DNA of 64,000 nt from Chloroflexota bacterium (GTDB lineage Bacteria; Chloroflexota; Anaerolineae; JAAYZQ01). The notes beneath the pieces are model-generated. The model had not been told where the DNA came from, ran no database searches, and worked only from the letters and a program-made list of their open reading frames with translations. The translations under genes were made by a program, and so were the position numbers. The DNA lies in assembly GCA_018606645.1 (NCBI GenBank), contig JAGVRI010000002.1, positions 330,615-394,614 of the forward strand, read 5' to 3'. This document shows, piece by piece, positions 16,767 to 26,136 of this stretch; the first letter of the stretch is position 1; every line of letters begins with the position of its first letter.

Positions 16767-17939
16767 ATGCGCATCCTGATGTCCAGCCATGGCTATCCCC
16801 CGACGGTGAGCGGTGTAACTCGGGTTGTCCAGAAATTGGCGAGGGCGATGGTGCGTCGGGGTCATACCGTAGCCGTAGTCACGGCGAGCGATCACGGCGA
16901 ACCGTATGAGGCCGAAGATGAAGGGGTCCGGCTGATCCGGGTGCCATCCGTCCCGAACCCGTTTTGGGAGGAAGGGCCTCTCCCGTACGCCAATCGAAAC
17001 CGATTGGAGAAGATCGTCGCGGAGGTCCGGCCCGAGATCGTACATTGCCACGATCCGCTCCCTTTGGCGTTCCCCCTCCTGCGTCTATTCGATGAGACCG
17101 ATGTGCCGCTGACGGCGACCTGTCATTACGTTCCCCGCTTTGCCGCCGGCTATCTGCTTCAGAGCGAAGACATCCAGAACCTGGTGGAATCGCTCGTGTG
17201 GGAGATCGCGATCTGGCTCTACAACCAGTTCCATCACTTGGTCTTTGCCACCGCCGCCCATCGAGACCTGTTTCTCGGCCATGGGTTGACCGTTCCGACC
17301 TCTATCATCTCGAATGGGGTGGACATCGGGCGGTATTACCCATCTTCAGAGGGAGTCACGGAAGTCGAGGCCCGCTATCGCCTGCCGCCCCGGCCGCGGA
17401 TCCTCTTTGTCAGCCGCCTGGCCAAGGACAAAAAGATCGATGTCCTGATCCAGGCGATGGCCCATGTCTGGGCTGAGCAAGAAGCGCATCTGCTTTTGGT
17501 GGGGCGTGGGCAGGAACGGGAGCGATTGGAGACGTTGAGCAGAAAGCTAGCGCTGGAGCACTGTGTCCACTTTGTCGGCTTTGTTCCGGAAGAAGACATG
17601 CCAGCGATCTATCGCGCCGCAGACCTGTTCGCCATCGCATCCACCTATGAGGTGCAGAGCCTGCCGGCGTTGCAGGCGGCAGCCACGGCGCTGCCAATTG
17701 TGGCGGCAAATGCGGTGGCCCTTCCCGAGTTGGTGCATGATGGGGTGAATGGTCTGCTCGTCCCACCTGACGATCCCCAGGCCATGGCCAGGGCAATTGT
17801 CACCATCTTGCAGGATCCGGATCGGGCCAAAGCCATGGGCCAGGCCGGTCTGTCTATCGCCCGATTTCATGCCGAGGAGAGCACCTTTGGAGCGTATGAA
17901 GACCTGTACCGCCAGTTGTCAGGCTTTGGGTCGCAGTAA
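16767..17939 (+). CDS. Family 4 glycosyltransferase (GT-B)
   Basis: About 390 residues in two Rossmann halves. The N-half has the acceptor-side glycine motif HGYPPTVSGVTRVV. The C-half starts near RILFVSRLAKDKKIDVLIQA and includes LLLVGRGQERERLE and FVGFVPEEDMPAIYRAAD. The sugar-nucleotide motif normally written E-x7-E reads EVQSLPALQ, so the second Glu is Gln. ATG 16767 has GGAG 5 nt upstream; the GTG six bases earlier overlaps that site. It probably transfers a hexose to a lipid or glycan at the inner face of the membrane. Donor and acceptor are unknown. Confidence 0.87.
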   Translation: MRILMSSHGYPPTVSGVTRVVQKLARAMVRRGHTVAVVTASDHGEPYEAEDEGVRLIRVPSVPNPFWEEGPLPYANRNRLEKIVAEVRPEIVHCHDPLPLAFPLLRLFDETDVPLTATCHYVPRFAAGYLLQSEDIQNLVESLVWEIAIWLYNQFHHLVFATAAHRDLFLGHGLTVPTSIISNGVDIGRYYPSSEGVTEVEARYRLPPRPRILFVSRLAKDKKIDVLIQAMAHVWAEQEAHLLLVGRGQERERLETLSRKLALEHCVHFVGFVPEEDMPAIYRAADLFAIASTYEVQSLPALQAAATALPIVAANAVALPELVHDGVNGLLVPPDDPQAMARAIVTILQDPDRAKAMGQAGLSIARFHAEESTFGAYEDLYRQLSGFGSQ

Positions 17940-18060
17940 GGGCTTATTCGAGAGCCCGTATCAGTCACGCCAGTTACAGTCCGGTGGCGGACGGTGATCC
18001 GGTTTGAGTGCGTTTTCGGGCCGGCATTCGGAAGATCACACACAACAGGGGAGGGCTGTA

Positions 18061-18978
18061 ATGGAAAACTCAAGACCGATGTCTCGCCGTCGGCGGCCGC
18101 CGAGTCTATTCTGGCCGGTGATCCTGATCACGGCCGGGGTGCTGTTCCTTCTGGACAATCTCGGGTTGTTGAATATTAACTTCTGGCAGTTGTGGCGTTT
18201 ATGGCCCATCCTGCTGATCCTGGCCGGCCTGGATATCCTGGTGGCCTCTCGTTCCTGGCTGGGGAATCTATTTGTTCTGATCCTGACCTTGGCCGTCATT
18301 GCCGGAGTGGTCATCTTGCTGCTCACGGCCCCCCAGGCGCTGGGACCCATCGCCGGGCAAGAGGTCGAGCATGTCTCTGAACCTCTGGACGGGGTGGAGC
18401 GAGCCCGTCTGGAGATTGATTTTGCCGCCGGCCAGCTTGCCATCGGACGGTTGGAGGATTCGCCCTTGCTCGTAGATGGCGAACTGAAGCTGGCGACCTC
18501 AGCCAAACCGGTCTGGCAAGCCGAACGGAGCGACGCCCAGGCCAACCTCAGCCTGAGATACACGCAGAGCTACCAGAGCTGGGGCAAAGGGGACGAGTGG
18601 ACGTTACGCCTGTCGCCCCAGGTGGGCTTTTCCCTGGAGTTCAATATAGGCGCCGGCGGAGCCAAATTGGACCTGACCGGCCTGGACATCCGGGACATGA
18701 AAGTTAAATCCGGGGTGAGCGGCACCCAGATCCGTTTCCCGGCCAGGGGGCAGTTCTCGGCAGAGATTAGCGGGGGAGTCGGGGCCCTCGAGATAGAGGT
18801 TCCGGAGGAGATGGCGGTGCGGCTGGAGATCGATCGGGGGATTGGTGCCGTGCATCTCTCGGACCGGTTCAAAAAGGAGGGAGCAGAGTTTGTGACCAGC
18901 GACTGGCTGACCAATCCGAACCGCATTGACCTCAAGATCCAGGTGGGCGTTGGGGCGGTGACGGTGCGAGAGCCCTAA
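18061..18978 (+). CDS. LiaF-like membrane protein (DUF5668 TM region plus toast-rack domain)
   Basis: 305 residues. After a short basic tail, four hydrophobic segments form the DUF5668-type membrane part (FWPVILITAGVLFLLDN, LWPILLILAGLDIL, LFVLILTLAVIAGVVILLL). The rest is a beta-helical toast-rack / DUF2154-like domain with repeated strands such as LEIDFAAGQLAIG and MKVKSGVSGTQI. In other bacteria, similar proteins modulate envelope-stress signalling. GGAGG lies 6 nt before the ATG. It begins a three-gene rightward run with an amidohydrolase and a nitroreductase, with no obvious functional link. Confidence 0.82.
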   Translation: MENSRPMSRRRRPPSLFWPVILITAGVLFLLDNLGLLNINFWQLWRLWPILLILAGLDILVASRSWLGNLFVLILTLAVIAGVVILLLTAPQALGPIAGQEVEHVSEPLDGVERARLEIDFAAGQLAIGRLEDSPLLVDGELKLATSAKPVWQAERSDAQANLSLRYTQSYQSWGKGDEWTLRLSPQVGFSLEFNIGAGGAKLDLTGLDIRDMKVKSGVSGTQIRFPARGQFSAEISGGVGALEIEVPEEMAVRLEIDRGIGAVHLSDRFKKEGAEFVTSDWLTNPNRIDLKIQVGVGAVTVREP

Positions 18979-19019
18979 TCACTATCCTCTGACATTCAGT
19001 AGGCTCTCAGGGAGGAGAA

Positions 19020-20195
19020 ATGCTGGAACAGGCTCGTGCGATTCAGGGGCAACTGATTGAATGGCGGCGCAGAATCCATCAGCATCCGGAACTCGGGTTT
19101 CAGGAGTTTCAGACGGCCGCCCTCGTCGCTCACGTCCTGGAATCGTTGGGGTTCCGGGTGCGCACTGGCGTCGGGCGCACGGGGGTGATCGGAGAATTAG
19201 GGCAGGGCCGGCCCATCATCGCCATTCGGGCCGACATGGATGCCCTCCCCATTCAGGAAGCCAACGAGGTCCCCTACGCCTCGCAGGTGCCCGGCGTGAT
19301 GCACGCCTGCGGCCATGACGCCCACACGGCGATTGTCCTGGGGGTGGCGACCTTGCTGGCGCGCCAGACCTTTCCGGGCACCCTTCGCCTCCTCTTCCAG
19401 CCGGCGGAAGAAGTATCGGATGACGAGGGGCTCAGTGGTGCACCGAGGATGGTAGAAGATGGGGCGATGGAAGGAGTCGAGGCCATCCTGGCTCTCCATG
19501 TGAACGCCCAGCAACCAACTGGCGACATCCTGGTAGAAGCCGGTCCTGCTTCGGCGGGGGTGGACAGCTTCTATGCCACGATCATTGGACAAGGCATGCA
19601 CGGTGCCTATCCTCACTATGGCACCGACCCCATCTACCTGGCGGCCCATGTGGTCCTGGCCTTACACGGGATCGTCTCACGGCGGCTGGATCCGCTCGAA
19701 CCAGCGGTGGTGAGCATCGGCACGATCCACGGTGGACAGGTGACCAACGTCATCCCCGAACAGGTGGAGCTCTCTGGCACCATTCGCTACAAGAAGCCCG
19801 AGGTACAGCAATTGCTCCACACCGAGATCGAACGGGCATTCGGGATAGCACGCGCCCTGGGCGGCGATTATCAACTCAAGATCGAAATCGGCGGTCCGCC
19901 GATGATCAACGACGAGAAAATGGTCCACCTCGTGCGGCAAGTGGTGACCGACTTGCTCGGAGCCGATCACCTCAAGATGTCACCCAAAGGGATGGGAGCA
20001 GAAGACTTTGGATCCTTCTCATCCCTGGCGCCAGGCGTGATGTTTGGACTGGGGTGTCGGATCGAGGGCGATGAGCGGCTGGGCCACAACCCCCGCTTTG
20101 ACATTGACGAAGCCTGTCTACCTATTGGCACGGCGATCCTGGCCGAGGCTGCCCTGCGGTTGTTGCGGAGCGAAACACAAGATCGAGGGGAGTGA
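19020..20195 (+). CDS. M20 family amidohydrolase (hippurate hydrolase-like)
   Basis: A 391-residue metal-dependent amidohydrolase, the usual length for N-acyl-amino-acid amidohydrolases of the M20D group. Metal ligands are visible in MHACGHDAHTAI (about residue 98), FQPAEEVSDDEG and, near the C-terminus, GAEDFGSF. The central lid domain for dimerisation begins around FYATIIGQGMHGAYPH. RBS GGAGGAG directly precedes the ATG. The nitroreductase start follows after 3 bp. The substrate could be an N-acyl amino acid, an indole-acetyl conjugate or a peptide fragment; sequence alone does not decide. Confidence 0.92.
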   Translation: MLEQARAIQGQLIEWRRRIHQHPELGFQEFQTAALVAHVLESLGFRVRTGVGRTGVIGELGQGRPIIAIRADMDALPIQEANEVPYASQVPGVMHACGHDAHTAIVLGVATLLARQTFPGTLRLLFQPAEEVSDDEGLSGAPRMVEDGAMEGVEAILALHVNAQQPTGDILVEAGPASAGVDSFYATIIGQGMHGAYPHYGTDPIYLAAHVVLALHGIVSRRLDPLEPAVVSIGTIHGGQVTNVIPEQVELSGTIRYKKPEVQQLLHTEIERAFGIARALGGDYQLKIEIGGPPMINDEKMVHLVRQVVTDLLGADHLKMSPKGMGAEDFGSFSSLAPGVMFGLGCRIEGDERLGHNPRFDIDEACLPIGTAILAEAALRLLRSETQDRGE

Positions 20196-20198
20196 ACG

Positions 20199-20708
20199 AT
20201 GGAATTCTTGGAACTGATTCGAAAGCGGTACAGTGTCCGGGCCTACAAGCCCGATCCGGTCGAGGAGGAAAAGCTGGAACAGGTGCTCGAGGCGGCGCGG
20301 CTGGCCCCGACGGCGGCGAACCGGCAGCCCTTCCTGTTTCTCGTCCTCCCCACCGCAGGCCGGGAGGCTGAACTGCGACGGATCTACAACAGAGAGTGGT
20401 TCGTCCAGGCGCCGCTGGTCATCTGCGCCTGCAGTATTCCGGCCCAGGGATGGGTGCGCATGGATGGCAAACCGTACACCGATGTGGACGTGGCCATTGC
20501 CATGGACCACCTGATCCTGGCCGCCACCGAGTTGGGGTTAGGCACCTGTTGGATCGCGGCCTTTGATCCGGCGGCGGCCCGCGAGGTATTGGGCCTGCCC
20601 GAGGGCGTGGAACCGGTTATCTTTACCCCGCTGGGCTATCCGGCCGATCAGCCCCGGCCAAAAAGCCGCAAGCCGCTGTCGGAACTGGTCCGGCGCGGCG
20701 GCTGGTAA
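20199..20708 (+). CDS. Nitroreductase family flavoprotein
   Basis: A 169-residue FMN-dependent nitroreductase-fold protein. FMN-contacting segments are seen: IRKRYSVRAYKPDPV at the N-terminus, AARLAPTAANRQPF, and near the C-terminus LGLGTCWIAAFDP and PLGYPADQPRPK. The length suits the small subgroup acting as a homodimer. GGGGAG lies 6 nt before the ATG. It follows the amidohydrolase by 3 bp and is co-transcribed. Its stop codon directly abuts the stop of the convergent pentapeptide gene, with no base between. Confidence 0.9.
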   Translation: MEFLELIRKRYSVRAYKPDPVEEEKLEQVLEAARLAPTAANRQPFLFLVLPTAGREAELRRIYNREWFVQAPLVICACSIPAQGWVRMDGKPYTDVDVAIAMDHLILAATELGLGTCWIAAFDPAAAREVLGLPEGVEPVIFTPLGYPADQPRPKSRKPLSELVRRGGW

Positions 20709-21728
20709 TCAGGGGTCTTTCTGGAGCTGCCCGTCGGGTAGGATCGCCCTGGAGAGCGACCTGGCCTGGGCCAATTGATGGGAGGTCACTTTGGCCCAAC
20801 CGAGGTTGGCTGCCTCGAGGTTGGCCCCGGCCAGGTTGGCATCAAAAAAGTGTGCCCGCCGCAAGTCAGCCTCGGCCAGATTGGCGCCCTCCAGGTTCGT
20901 TCCTCGCAGGACCGCCATAAACAGGTTGACCTGACGCAGATCGGCTCCCCGCAGGTTGGCCCGGCGCAGATCCGCTTCGTGCAGGTTCGCCCGTTCCAGA
21001 TTCGCCACGCTCAGATCGGCCTCGATCAGATTGGCTCCGCGCAGATCGGCCTCGTTCAGGTGGGCGCCCTGGAGATTCGCTCCTCGAAGGTTCACGCCGC
21101 GCAGCTCCGCCCGGCTCAGCACGGCCAGGGGAAGATGGGCGTCCTGGAGCGACGCCGTCGTCAAATCCACGAACGGGTTTCCCTTTTCAATGAGGCCCGA
21201 TTCATAGAGGAATTGCAGGAGGATACCTCTCCGCTTCCCATCCAACTGGCGCAGCGCGGTGAGCACCTGCGCCCGCGCCACCTCTCTGACTTCCGCTTCC
21301 GGTTCCGAAGCGCGCAGCCCTTCTTTGAGCAACAATTCTCCCAAAAAGTCCAGGCAGGCCTGTAACACCGACTGCCGCCAGCGGTCGGCCTCGATCTCGC
21401 GTTGGGTATCGGCCCGCCGTTGCTCGGCCTCCCGTTGCCTTCGATTCGCTTCCTTGCTGAGCAGGGCGGCCGTGGCTGCCAGGACAAGGGGGATGAGAAG
21501 CAGGTTGAGCCAGTCCCATAAGGTCTTGGCTCTCTGGGTGGCGGGCGTTGGAGGGGTGTACTCGGCAAGGCCTGGGTCCAGATGCCCGGACTCGATCAAC
21601 CAGACCAGGAGCGCCACCCCGATCAGCCCGATCGAGGCGATGGTAACCCAACCCCATCGCTTTGCCAAGAAGGCACGGAGAGTTTGCCATCCCTGTCTGA
21701 CTGTTGCCTTGATCGCCTGCCTTGCCAT
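20709..21728 (-). CDS. Membrane-anchored pentapeptide-repeat protein
   Basis: 339 residues. Two hydrophobic helices (WGWVTIASIGLIGVALLVWL and LLLIPLVLAATAALL) flank a short loop, followed by a coiled-coil-prone segment (EANRRQREAEQRRADTQRE). A C-terminal right-handed quadrilateral beta-helix of about 25 A(D/N)Lxx units follows, for example LRGANLIEADLSVANLERA. The architecture is like orphan pentapeptide proteins of unknown role in Chloroflexota and cyanobacteria. The ATG at 21728 is favoured over 21752 because a promoter at 21758-21786 would start transcription close to the earlier ATG. It lies about 85 bp downstream of glucose-6-phosphate isomerase. Confidence 0.85.
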   Translation of the reverse strand: MARQAIKATVRQGWQTLRAFLAKRWGWVTIASIGLIGVALLVWLIESGHLDPGLAEYTPPTPATQRAKTLWDWLNLLLIPLVLAATAALLSKEANRRQREAEQRRADTQREIEADRWRQSVLQACLDFLGELLLKEGLRASEPEAEVREVARAQVLTALRQLDGKRRGILLQFLYESGLIEKGNPFVDLTTASLQDAHLPLAVLSRAELRGVNLRGANLQGAHLNEADLRGANLIEADLSVANLERANLHEADLRRANLRGADLRQVNLFMAVLRGTNLEGANLAEADLRRAHFFDANLAGANLEAANLGWAKVTSHQLAQARSLSRAILPDGQLQKDP

Positions 21729-21757
21729 GGCCAGCCCGCCCTTCTCCTCCATCTCAG

Positions 21758-21786
21758 ATTCTACCGCAAAACCAGAAAAAGCACAA
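21758..21786 (-). promoter_or_regulatory. Possible promoter of the pentapeptide-repeat gene
   Basis: Minus strand: TTGTGC (21781-21786), 17 bp, TAGAAT (21758-21763). The -35 box is weak; read-through from the sugar operon is also possible. Confidence 0.4.
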
Positions 21787-21812
21787 ACTGACGGTCACAT
21801 GCCCAGGGGCTG

Positions 21813-23498
21813 TCAGACCAATTGCTCAGCCACGCGGTTCAGCTCATCCACTCCTTGTTCCCCCAGGTGAAAATGGATCACCTGCCGTCCGGCGGCGACG
21901 AGCGCCTGACGATCGCCCAGCGCTTGCGCTCGCTTGAGCACCCCGAAAGTCAGGGTTCCACCATCGTCGGGGATACGGATATCTCGCGGGTCGTCGGCCG
22001 TAATCTGGATGAACAGCCCGTGGCCGGCATCCCCTTTGTGCAGTTGGCCGGTCGAATGCAGGAAACGGGGGCCGTAGCCGACCGTCGTCGCCAACCGGTA
22101 CCGATCCCGCAGTCGCAGGCGGAAAGCCAGCAGCGCCGCATCGGTTTCGGGCGTTGGTTGAAGATAGGCATGGATGGCGATGTAGCTTCTGCCCGCACCG
22201 GTGACCGGGTCTCCGGGCCGGGCCTGGGCCAAAAAGCAGGACAGAGTCTCGGCGGTGAGTGGGGCAGGTTCGTCCACAGGAAGGACGCCGCTCTCCTGAT
22301 AGGCGGCGATGGCGCGGCGGGCCAGCGCTTTGGCCGCTTCGACATCGGGTTGATCGAACGGGTTGATGCCCAGACGATGCCCAGCCACCGCCGTCGCCAT
22401 CTCCCACAGAAAGAACTGCGCTCCCAGTTCATAAGGGTCGTCCACCGGCAGTTGGATAACCGGATGGCCGTCCAACGCTGACATCCGGCAGTCATCATCG
22501 CCCAGGAAGACAAACAGACGATCCGGGCCATAGATTTCAGGCGGCCCGAGCGGTTCTCCCACTACCGGCAGGATGCCTTTCCCCTCTTTGCCCGTGCTCT
22601 CAGCAATGAGCTGCTCGATCCAGTCCCCCAGGCTAGCCAGTCGGGAGGGCATGCAAAAGGTAACCTTGTCACGACCCGATTGGGCCAGTTCGCCCAGAAC
22701 TGCACCGAGCCAGGCCGCCGGATTGTCGCGGACGGCGACCTCTGGCCCGCAGGCCCGGACGGCCACAAGCGCATGGTCCAACAGACGGGGCAGGTCCACC
22801 CCGACCAGCGCCGCCGGCACCAATCCAAAATAGGACAGGGCGGAATACCGCCCCCCGATGTGAGGATTGTTCAAGAAGGTAGCGCGGAAGCGACATCGTT
22901 CGGCCAGATTGGCCAGGCTGCTGCCGGGATCGGTAATGGCGACAAAATGCTCTCCGGCGCGTTCCGTCCCCAATTGTTCGGCCAGCCAGCGGTAGAAGAA
23001 CTTGAACAAAGAGAGGGTCTCCACGGTGGTGCCCGATTTGGTGGACACGAGGAACAGGGTCCGGGCCGGATTCAAGCGTTCAGCCTGCGCCAGGACCGCC
23101 CCCGGAACGGTGCTATCCAGGACCGCCAGGTGGAGCCGAGGGCGGGGTGAGTTAGCCGCCTCTTCTGGGCCCCAGAATACCCGGCTGAACAGTTCCGGCG
23201 CCAGACTGGAGCCGCCCATGCCCAGGAGTAGAGCATCGGTGTAACCGGCCGCGTGTACCGATTCTACCAGATCGACCATGGCATCCACCTTATCGGCCAT
23301 CTCTTCGACGGTGTGAAGCCAACCCAGGCGATTGGTAATCTCGGTCGGTTCCGGTTTCCAGACGGTATGGTCATGGGCCCAGATGCGCGCTATGATCCGC
23401 CCCTCGGCCATTTCGTCGAGGGCCGCTTCCACCACCGAACGGTACACGCCCAGTTCGAGCCTCCCCCACCGTTCATCGGCCAGCGATACTGCGTTCAT
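21813..23498 (-). CDS. pgi: Glucose-6-phosphate isomerase (SIS-fold type)
   Basis: A 561-residue phosphoglucose isomerase homologue. The first SIS domain contains LLGMGGSSLAPELF and the phosphate-binding SGTTVETLSLF. Conserved stretches ITDPGSSLA, GGRYSALSYFGL and, late, GYGPRFLHSTGQLHKG are typical of the domain that in many bacteria is fused to transaldolase. Here the two enzymes are separate neighbouring genes, 24 bp apart. It converts glucose 6-phosphate and fructose 6-phosphate in the cytoplasm. GGAG lies 10 nt before the ATG. Confidence 0.88.
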   Translation of the reverse strand: MNAVSLADERWGRLELGVYRSVVEAALDEMAEGRIIARIWAHDHTVWKPEPTEITNRLGWLHTVEEMADKVDAMVDLVESVHAAGYTDALLLGMGGSSLAPELFSRVFWGPEEAANSPRPRLHLAVLDSTVPGAVLAQAERLNPARTLFLVSTKSGTTVETLSLFKFFYRWLAEQLGTERAGEHFVAITDPGSSLANLAERCRFRATFLNNPHIGGRYSALSYFGLVPAALVGVDLPRLLDHALVAVRACGPEVAVRDNPAAWLGAVLGELAQSGRDKVTFCMPSRLASLGDWIEQLIAESTGKEGKGILPVVGEPLGPPEIYGPDRLFVFLGDDDCRMSALDGHPVIQLPVDDPYELGAQFFLWEMATAVAGHRLGINPFDQPDVEAAKALARRAIAAYQESGVLPVDEPAPLTAETLSCFLAQARPGDPVTGAGRSYIAIHAYLQPTPETDAALLAFRLRLRDRYRLATTVGYGPRFLHSTGQLHKGDAGHGLFIQITADDPRDIRIPDDGGTLTFGVLKRAQALGDRQALVAAGRQVIHFHLGEQGVDELNRVAEQLV

Positions 23499-23522
23499 GG
23501 GCGCCTTGCTCCTTTCGGCTAT

Positions 23523-24635
23523 CTACCCGGCGTTGGCGAGTCGGGCGCTTTTTTGCTGGAGGCTGGCCAGGAGAGAATGGAAGGAAGCGGCAAACGCGGC
23601 CACGCCATCCTCTTGGAGTTTTTGCGTCACTGCTTCCAGATCGATACCTGCCTGGGCCAGGCGGTCCAGGTGCGCACGCGCCTCCTCCAGGCCGGTATCC
23701 ACCGTCCGAGCCACCACCCCGTGATCAAGGAAGGCTGCCAGGGTCTCTGGCGGCACGGTGTTGACCGTGTGGGGTCCGATGAGGTGGTCCACATACAAGG
23801 TGTCGGGGTAGGCGGGGTTTTTGGTGCTGGTGCTGGCCCAGAGGGGGCGCTGGACCCGGGCTCCTTGGGCGGCCAATCGCTGCCAGCGATCGCCGGACAC
23901 CATCTCGCCAAAGAGGGCGTAGGCCATCTTGGCGCAGGCAATGGCCGTCTTGCCCTTGAGGAGAGACAGACCGGGATTGCTCTCCACCTTGCTGTCCAGG
24001 ATTCGATCCACGGCGGTGTCAATGCGGCTCACAAAAAAAGAGGCTACCGAAGCGACATGGGAGAGGTCCCCGCCAGCGGCGGCCCGGCTCTCCAGACCGT
24101 CCATGTAGGCGTCCACCACTGCCCGGTACTGGCGTACCGAAAAGATCAAGGTGACATTGATGTTCAGTCCCTCGCTGATGAGGGCGCGGATCGCCGGGAT
24201 GCCCGCTGGCGTGGCCGGCACCTTGATCATCGCGTTGGGGCGGCCCACGGCGGCAAAGAGTCGCCGGGCTTCGGCGATGGTGCCCTGCGTATCGTAGGCC
24301 AGCTTGGGATCGACCTCCAGGCTGACATAGCCATCGACGCCATTCGTTCGTTCGTACACCGGACGCAACCGATCGGCCGCGGCGCGAATGTCCTCCAGGG
24401 CCAGGGCTTCGTACAACTCCTCAACCGTATGGGTGCGGGGCGCCACGAGACGGATCTGCTCGTCGTAGTCATCGCTTCCGGCGATCGCCTTCTCAAAGAT
24501 CGTCGGGTTGGAGGTCATGCCTCGCAGGCCTTGCTCCACCAGGGATTGGAGTTCGCCGGACGTGATCAGGGACCGGTGGATGAAATCCAGCCAGATCGAT
24601 TGACCCAGCGCCGCCAGTTGTTCCAGTTTGGTCAT
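23523..24635 (-). CDS. tal: Transaldolase
   Basis: 370 residues, the length of the long (TalB-type 2) bacterial transaldolases. Signature motifs are GMTSNPTIFEKAI near the N-terminus, NAMIKVPATPAG carrying the Schiff-base lysine, NVTLIFSVRQY, and RPLWASTSTKNPAYPDTLY. ATG 24635 follows GGAGGA by 7 nt. It lies between the SDR gene (70 bp upstream) and pgi. Together they supply the non-oxidative pentose-phosphate branch and hexose-phosphate interconversion. Confidence 0.95.
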   Translation of the reverse strand: MTKLEQLAALGQSIWLDFIHRSLITSGELQSLVEQGLRGMTSNPTIFEKAIAGSDDYDEQIRLVAPRTHTVEELYEALALEDIRAAADRLRPVYERTNGVDGYVSLEVDPKLAYDTQGTIAEARRLFAAVGRPNAMIKVPATPAGIPAIRALISEGLNINVTLIFSVRQYRAVVDAYMDGLESRAAAGGDLSHVASVASFFVSRIDTAVDRILDSKVESNPGLSLLKGKTAIACAKMAYALFGEMVSGDRWQRLAAQGARVQRPLWASTSTKNPAYPDTLYVDHLIGPHTVNTVPPETLAAFLDHGVVARTVDTGLEEARAHLDRLAQAGIDLEAVTQKLQEDGVAAFAASFHSLLASLQQKSARLANAG

Positions 24636-24705
24636 TGCGTCATCCTCCGCTATTTCGATGGAATACACCGTGTTGTCTCAGAACTGCTGTGGACCTCCTG
24701 GCCTC

Positions 24706-25422
24706 TCAGCCTGTCCCATAGACGGGGATGGCCGCGCCATGGACCGCCTGGGCAGCGTCGGAGGCCAGGAAGAGGATCACCTCGGCAATGGCCTCCGGTT
24801 TGACCCAACGGCTCGGATCGGCCTTGGGCATGGATTCCCGGTTCTGAGGGGTATCGATTGTACTGGGCAGGACGCAGTTCACGTTGATGCCGTGATTCTT
24901 GAGTTCGGCGGCCATCGTCTCGGTCAGGCGCAGGACCGAACTCTTGGCCGCGCTGTACGGTCCCTGCCGGGCCCCTCCCTGCAACGCAGCGCGGGAGGCA
25001 ACGTTGATGATCGTGCCCGATCCCTGTTTGAGCATGATGGGGATCACGGCGCGGCTGACCTCAACCATGGTGCGGACGTTGAGGTCGATCATCCGTTCCC
25101 AGACCTCCCAGGGGGTTTCGTGAAGAGGTGTGCCGCCCTGGAAGCCCCCGGCGACGTTAACCAGGATGTCGATGCGCTCAAAGCGTTGGAGCGCTTCCTC
25201 GATCACCGAGCGGACCGCCTCTTCCTGGGTCAAGTCAACGGAAGTGGCCAGGTAATGATCAGGCGAATCCACCCAATCTGGAAAGAGACGCGGCAAACGA
25301 TCGGCAGCACGGTCCACCAGCACCAGCCTGGCCCCGGCGGATGCAAAGGTTCTGCCGACCGCGCTTCCCAGATTACCGGCGGCTCCGGTTACAATGGCCA
25401 CTCGTCCCGTTACGTTACACAT
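24706..25422 (-). CDS. Short-chain dehydrogenase/reductase
   Basis: A 238-residue classical SDR. NAD(P) motif VTGAAGNLGSAVG (TGxxxGxG), NVAGG, structural ININVASRAA, and catalytic YSAAK. An acidic residue after the second beta strand (LVDRAAD) hints at NAD preference. ATG 25422 has GAGGAGG upstream; the longer open frame before it overlaps the membrane-protein gene and has no family similarity. In a sugar operon it may oxidise a sugar or polyol, but the substrate is not evident. Confidence 0.9.
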   Translation of the reverse strand: MCNVTGRVAIVTGAAGNLGSAVGRTFASAGARLVLVDRAADRLPRLFPDWVDSPDHYLATSVDLTQEEAVRSVIEEALQRFERIDILVNVAGGFQGGTPLHETPWEVWERMIDLNVRTMVEVSRAVIPIMLKQGSGTIINVASRAALQGGARQGPYSAAKSSVLRLTETMAAELKNHGINVNCVLPSTIDTPQNRESMPKADPSRWVKPEAIAEVILFLASDAAQAVHGAAIPVYGTG

Positions 25423-25432
25423 CGAGACCTCC

Positions 25433-26089
25433 TCATTCCACGAGTCGTGAACCTTCTTGAGATCGCTGCCAGGCCAGCCAGCCGCTAAGCGCCAGCAGCA
25501 ATGCCATCCCCAACACGCGGGCCAACCCGGCCCACGCGCAAGCAAAGGCAAGCGTGCTCGCCACCGGAAACAGAAAGAGCAGGATCGTCACTGCCCAACT
25601 CAGTCGGTCCCAACGCGGCAGGCCCAAGGCAAAGAGGAACACGGCCACATGGCTACACAGGAACTTGAGCTGACCGATCAGATACAGTTCCCGCACGGTG
25701 CCAGGGCTTATTTCTACCGCCCCTCCCACCTCCTGAGCCAGGATCAACCATCGGGCGTTTTCGTTCAGGTCTAGCAGTGCTGCGGCCAGCCCCCACATCA
25801 CGGCGATCCCGGCGACCCAGCGAGAACGGGGCCAGACCAGGGCAGCCAGCGCCAGGAACCCTCCCGTATAGGCCGGCACAGAGAGGTCATCCAGGAGGAT
25901 ACCGGTCTGGACGAGGCGGCGCGATTCGGTTATCAGCTTTGCCAGGAGGGCCGGATCGGTAGGTTGGAACAGTTGTGCCGAGTGAGGACCGGCCAGAACC
26001 CCGGCCACGGCCATGGCGATCAGGATGAGTGCAGCCACCATGCCGCTCAGCCCGCCCCAGCGCAAGACATGTTGTCGTTCGAATTGCAT
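25433..26089 (-). CDS. Polytopic membrane protein of unknown function
   Basis: 218 residues with about six hydrophobic helices, for example LSGMVAALILIAMAVAGVLA, YTGGFLALAALVWP, VAVFLFALGLPRW and VLGMALLLALSGWLAW. No catalytic or binding motif stands out; the loop between helices 1 and 2 is polar. GAGG lies 7 nt before the ATG. It sits 47 bp after the GH4 gene and 10 bp before the SDR gene, so it is part of the sugar operon. A role in solute handling is only a guess. Confidence 0.7.
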   Translation of the reverse strand: MQFERQHVLRWGGLSGMVAALILIAMAVAGVLAGPHSAQLFQPTDPALLAKLITESRRLVQTGILLDDLSVPAYTGGFLALAALVWPRSRWVAGIAVMWGLAAALLDLNENARWLILAQEVGGAVEISPGTVRELYLIGQLKFLCSHVAVFLFALGLPRWDRLSWAVTILLFLFPVASTLAFACAWAGLARVLGMALLLALSGWLAWQRSQEGSRLVE

Positions 26090-26136
26090 CGCACTGCCTC
26101 AGCCGCTCGTCCTCACGCCACAGCGCCGCCTGATCA

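Noticed and set aside
23253..24803. 516-codon open frame on the plus strand opposite transaldolase and pgi
   Set aside because: The minus-strand genes have unmistakable catalytic motifs; the plus frame has none.
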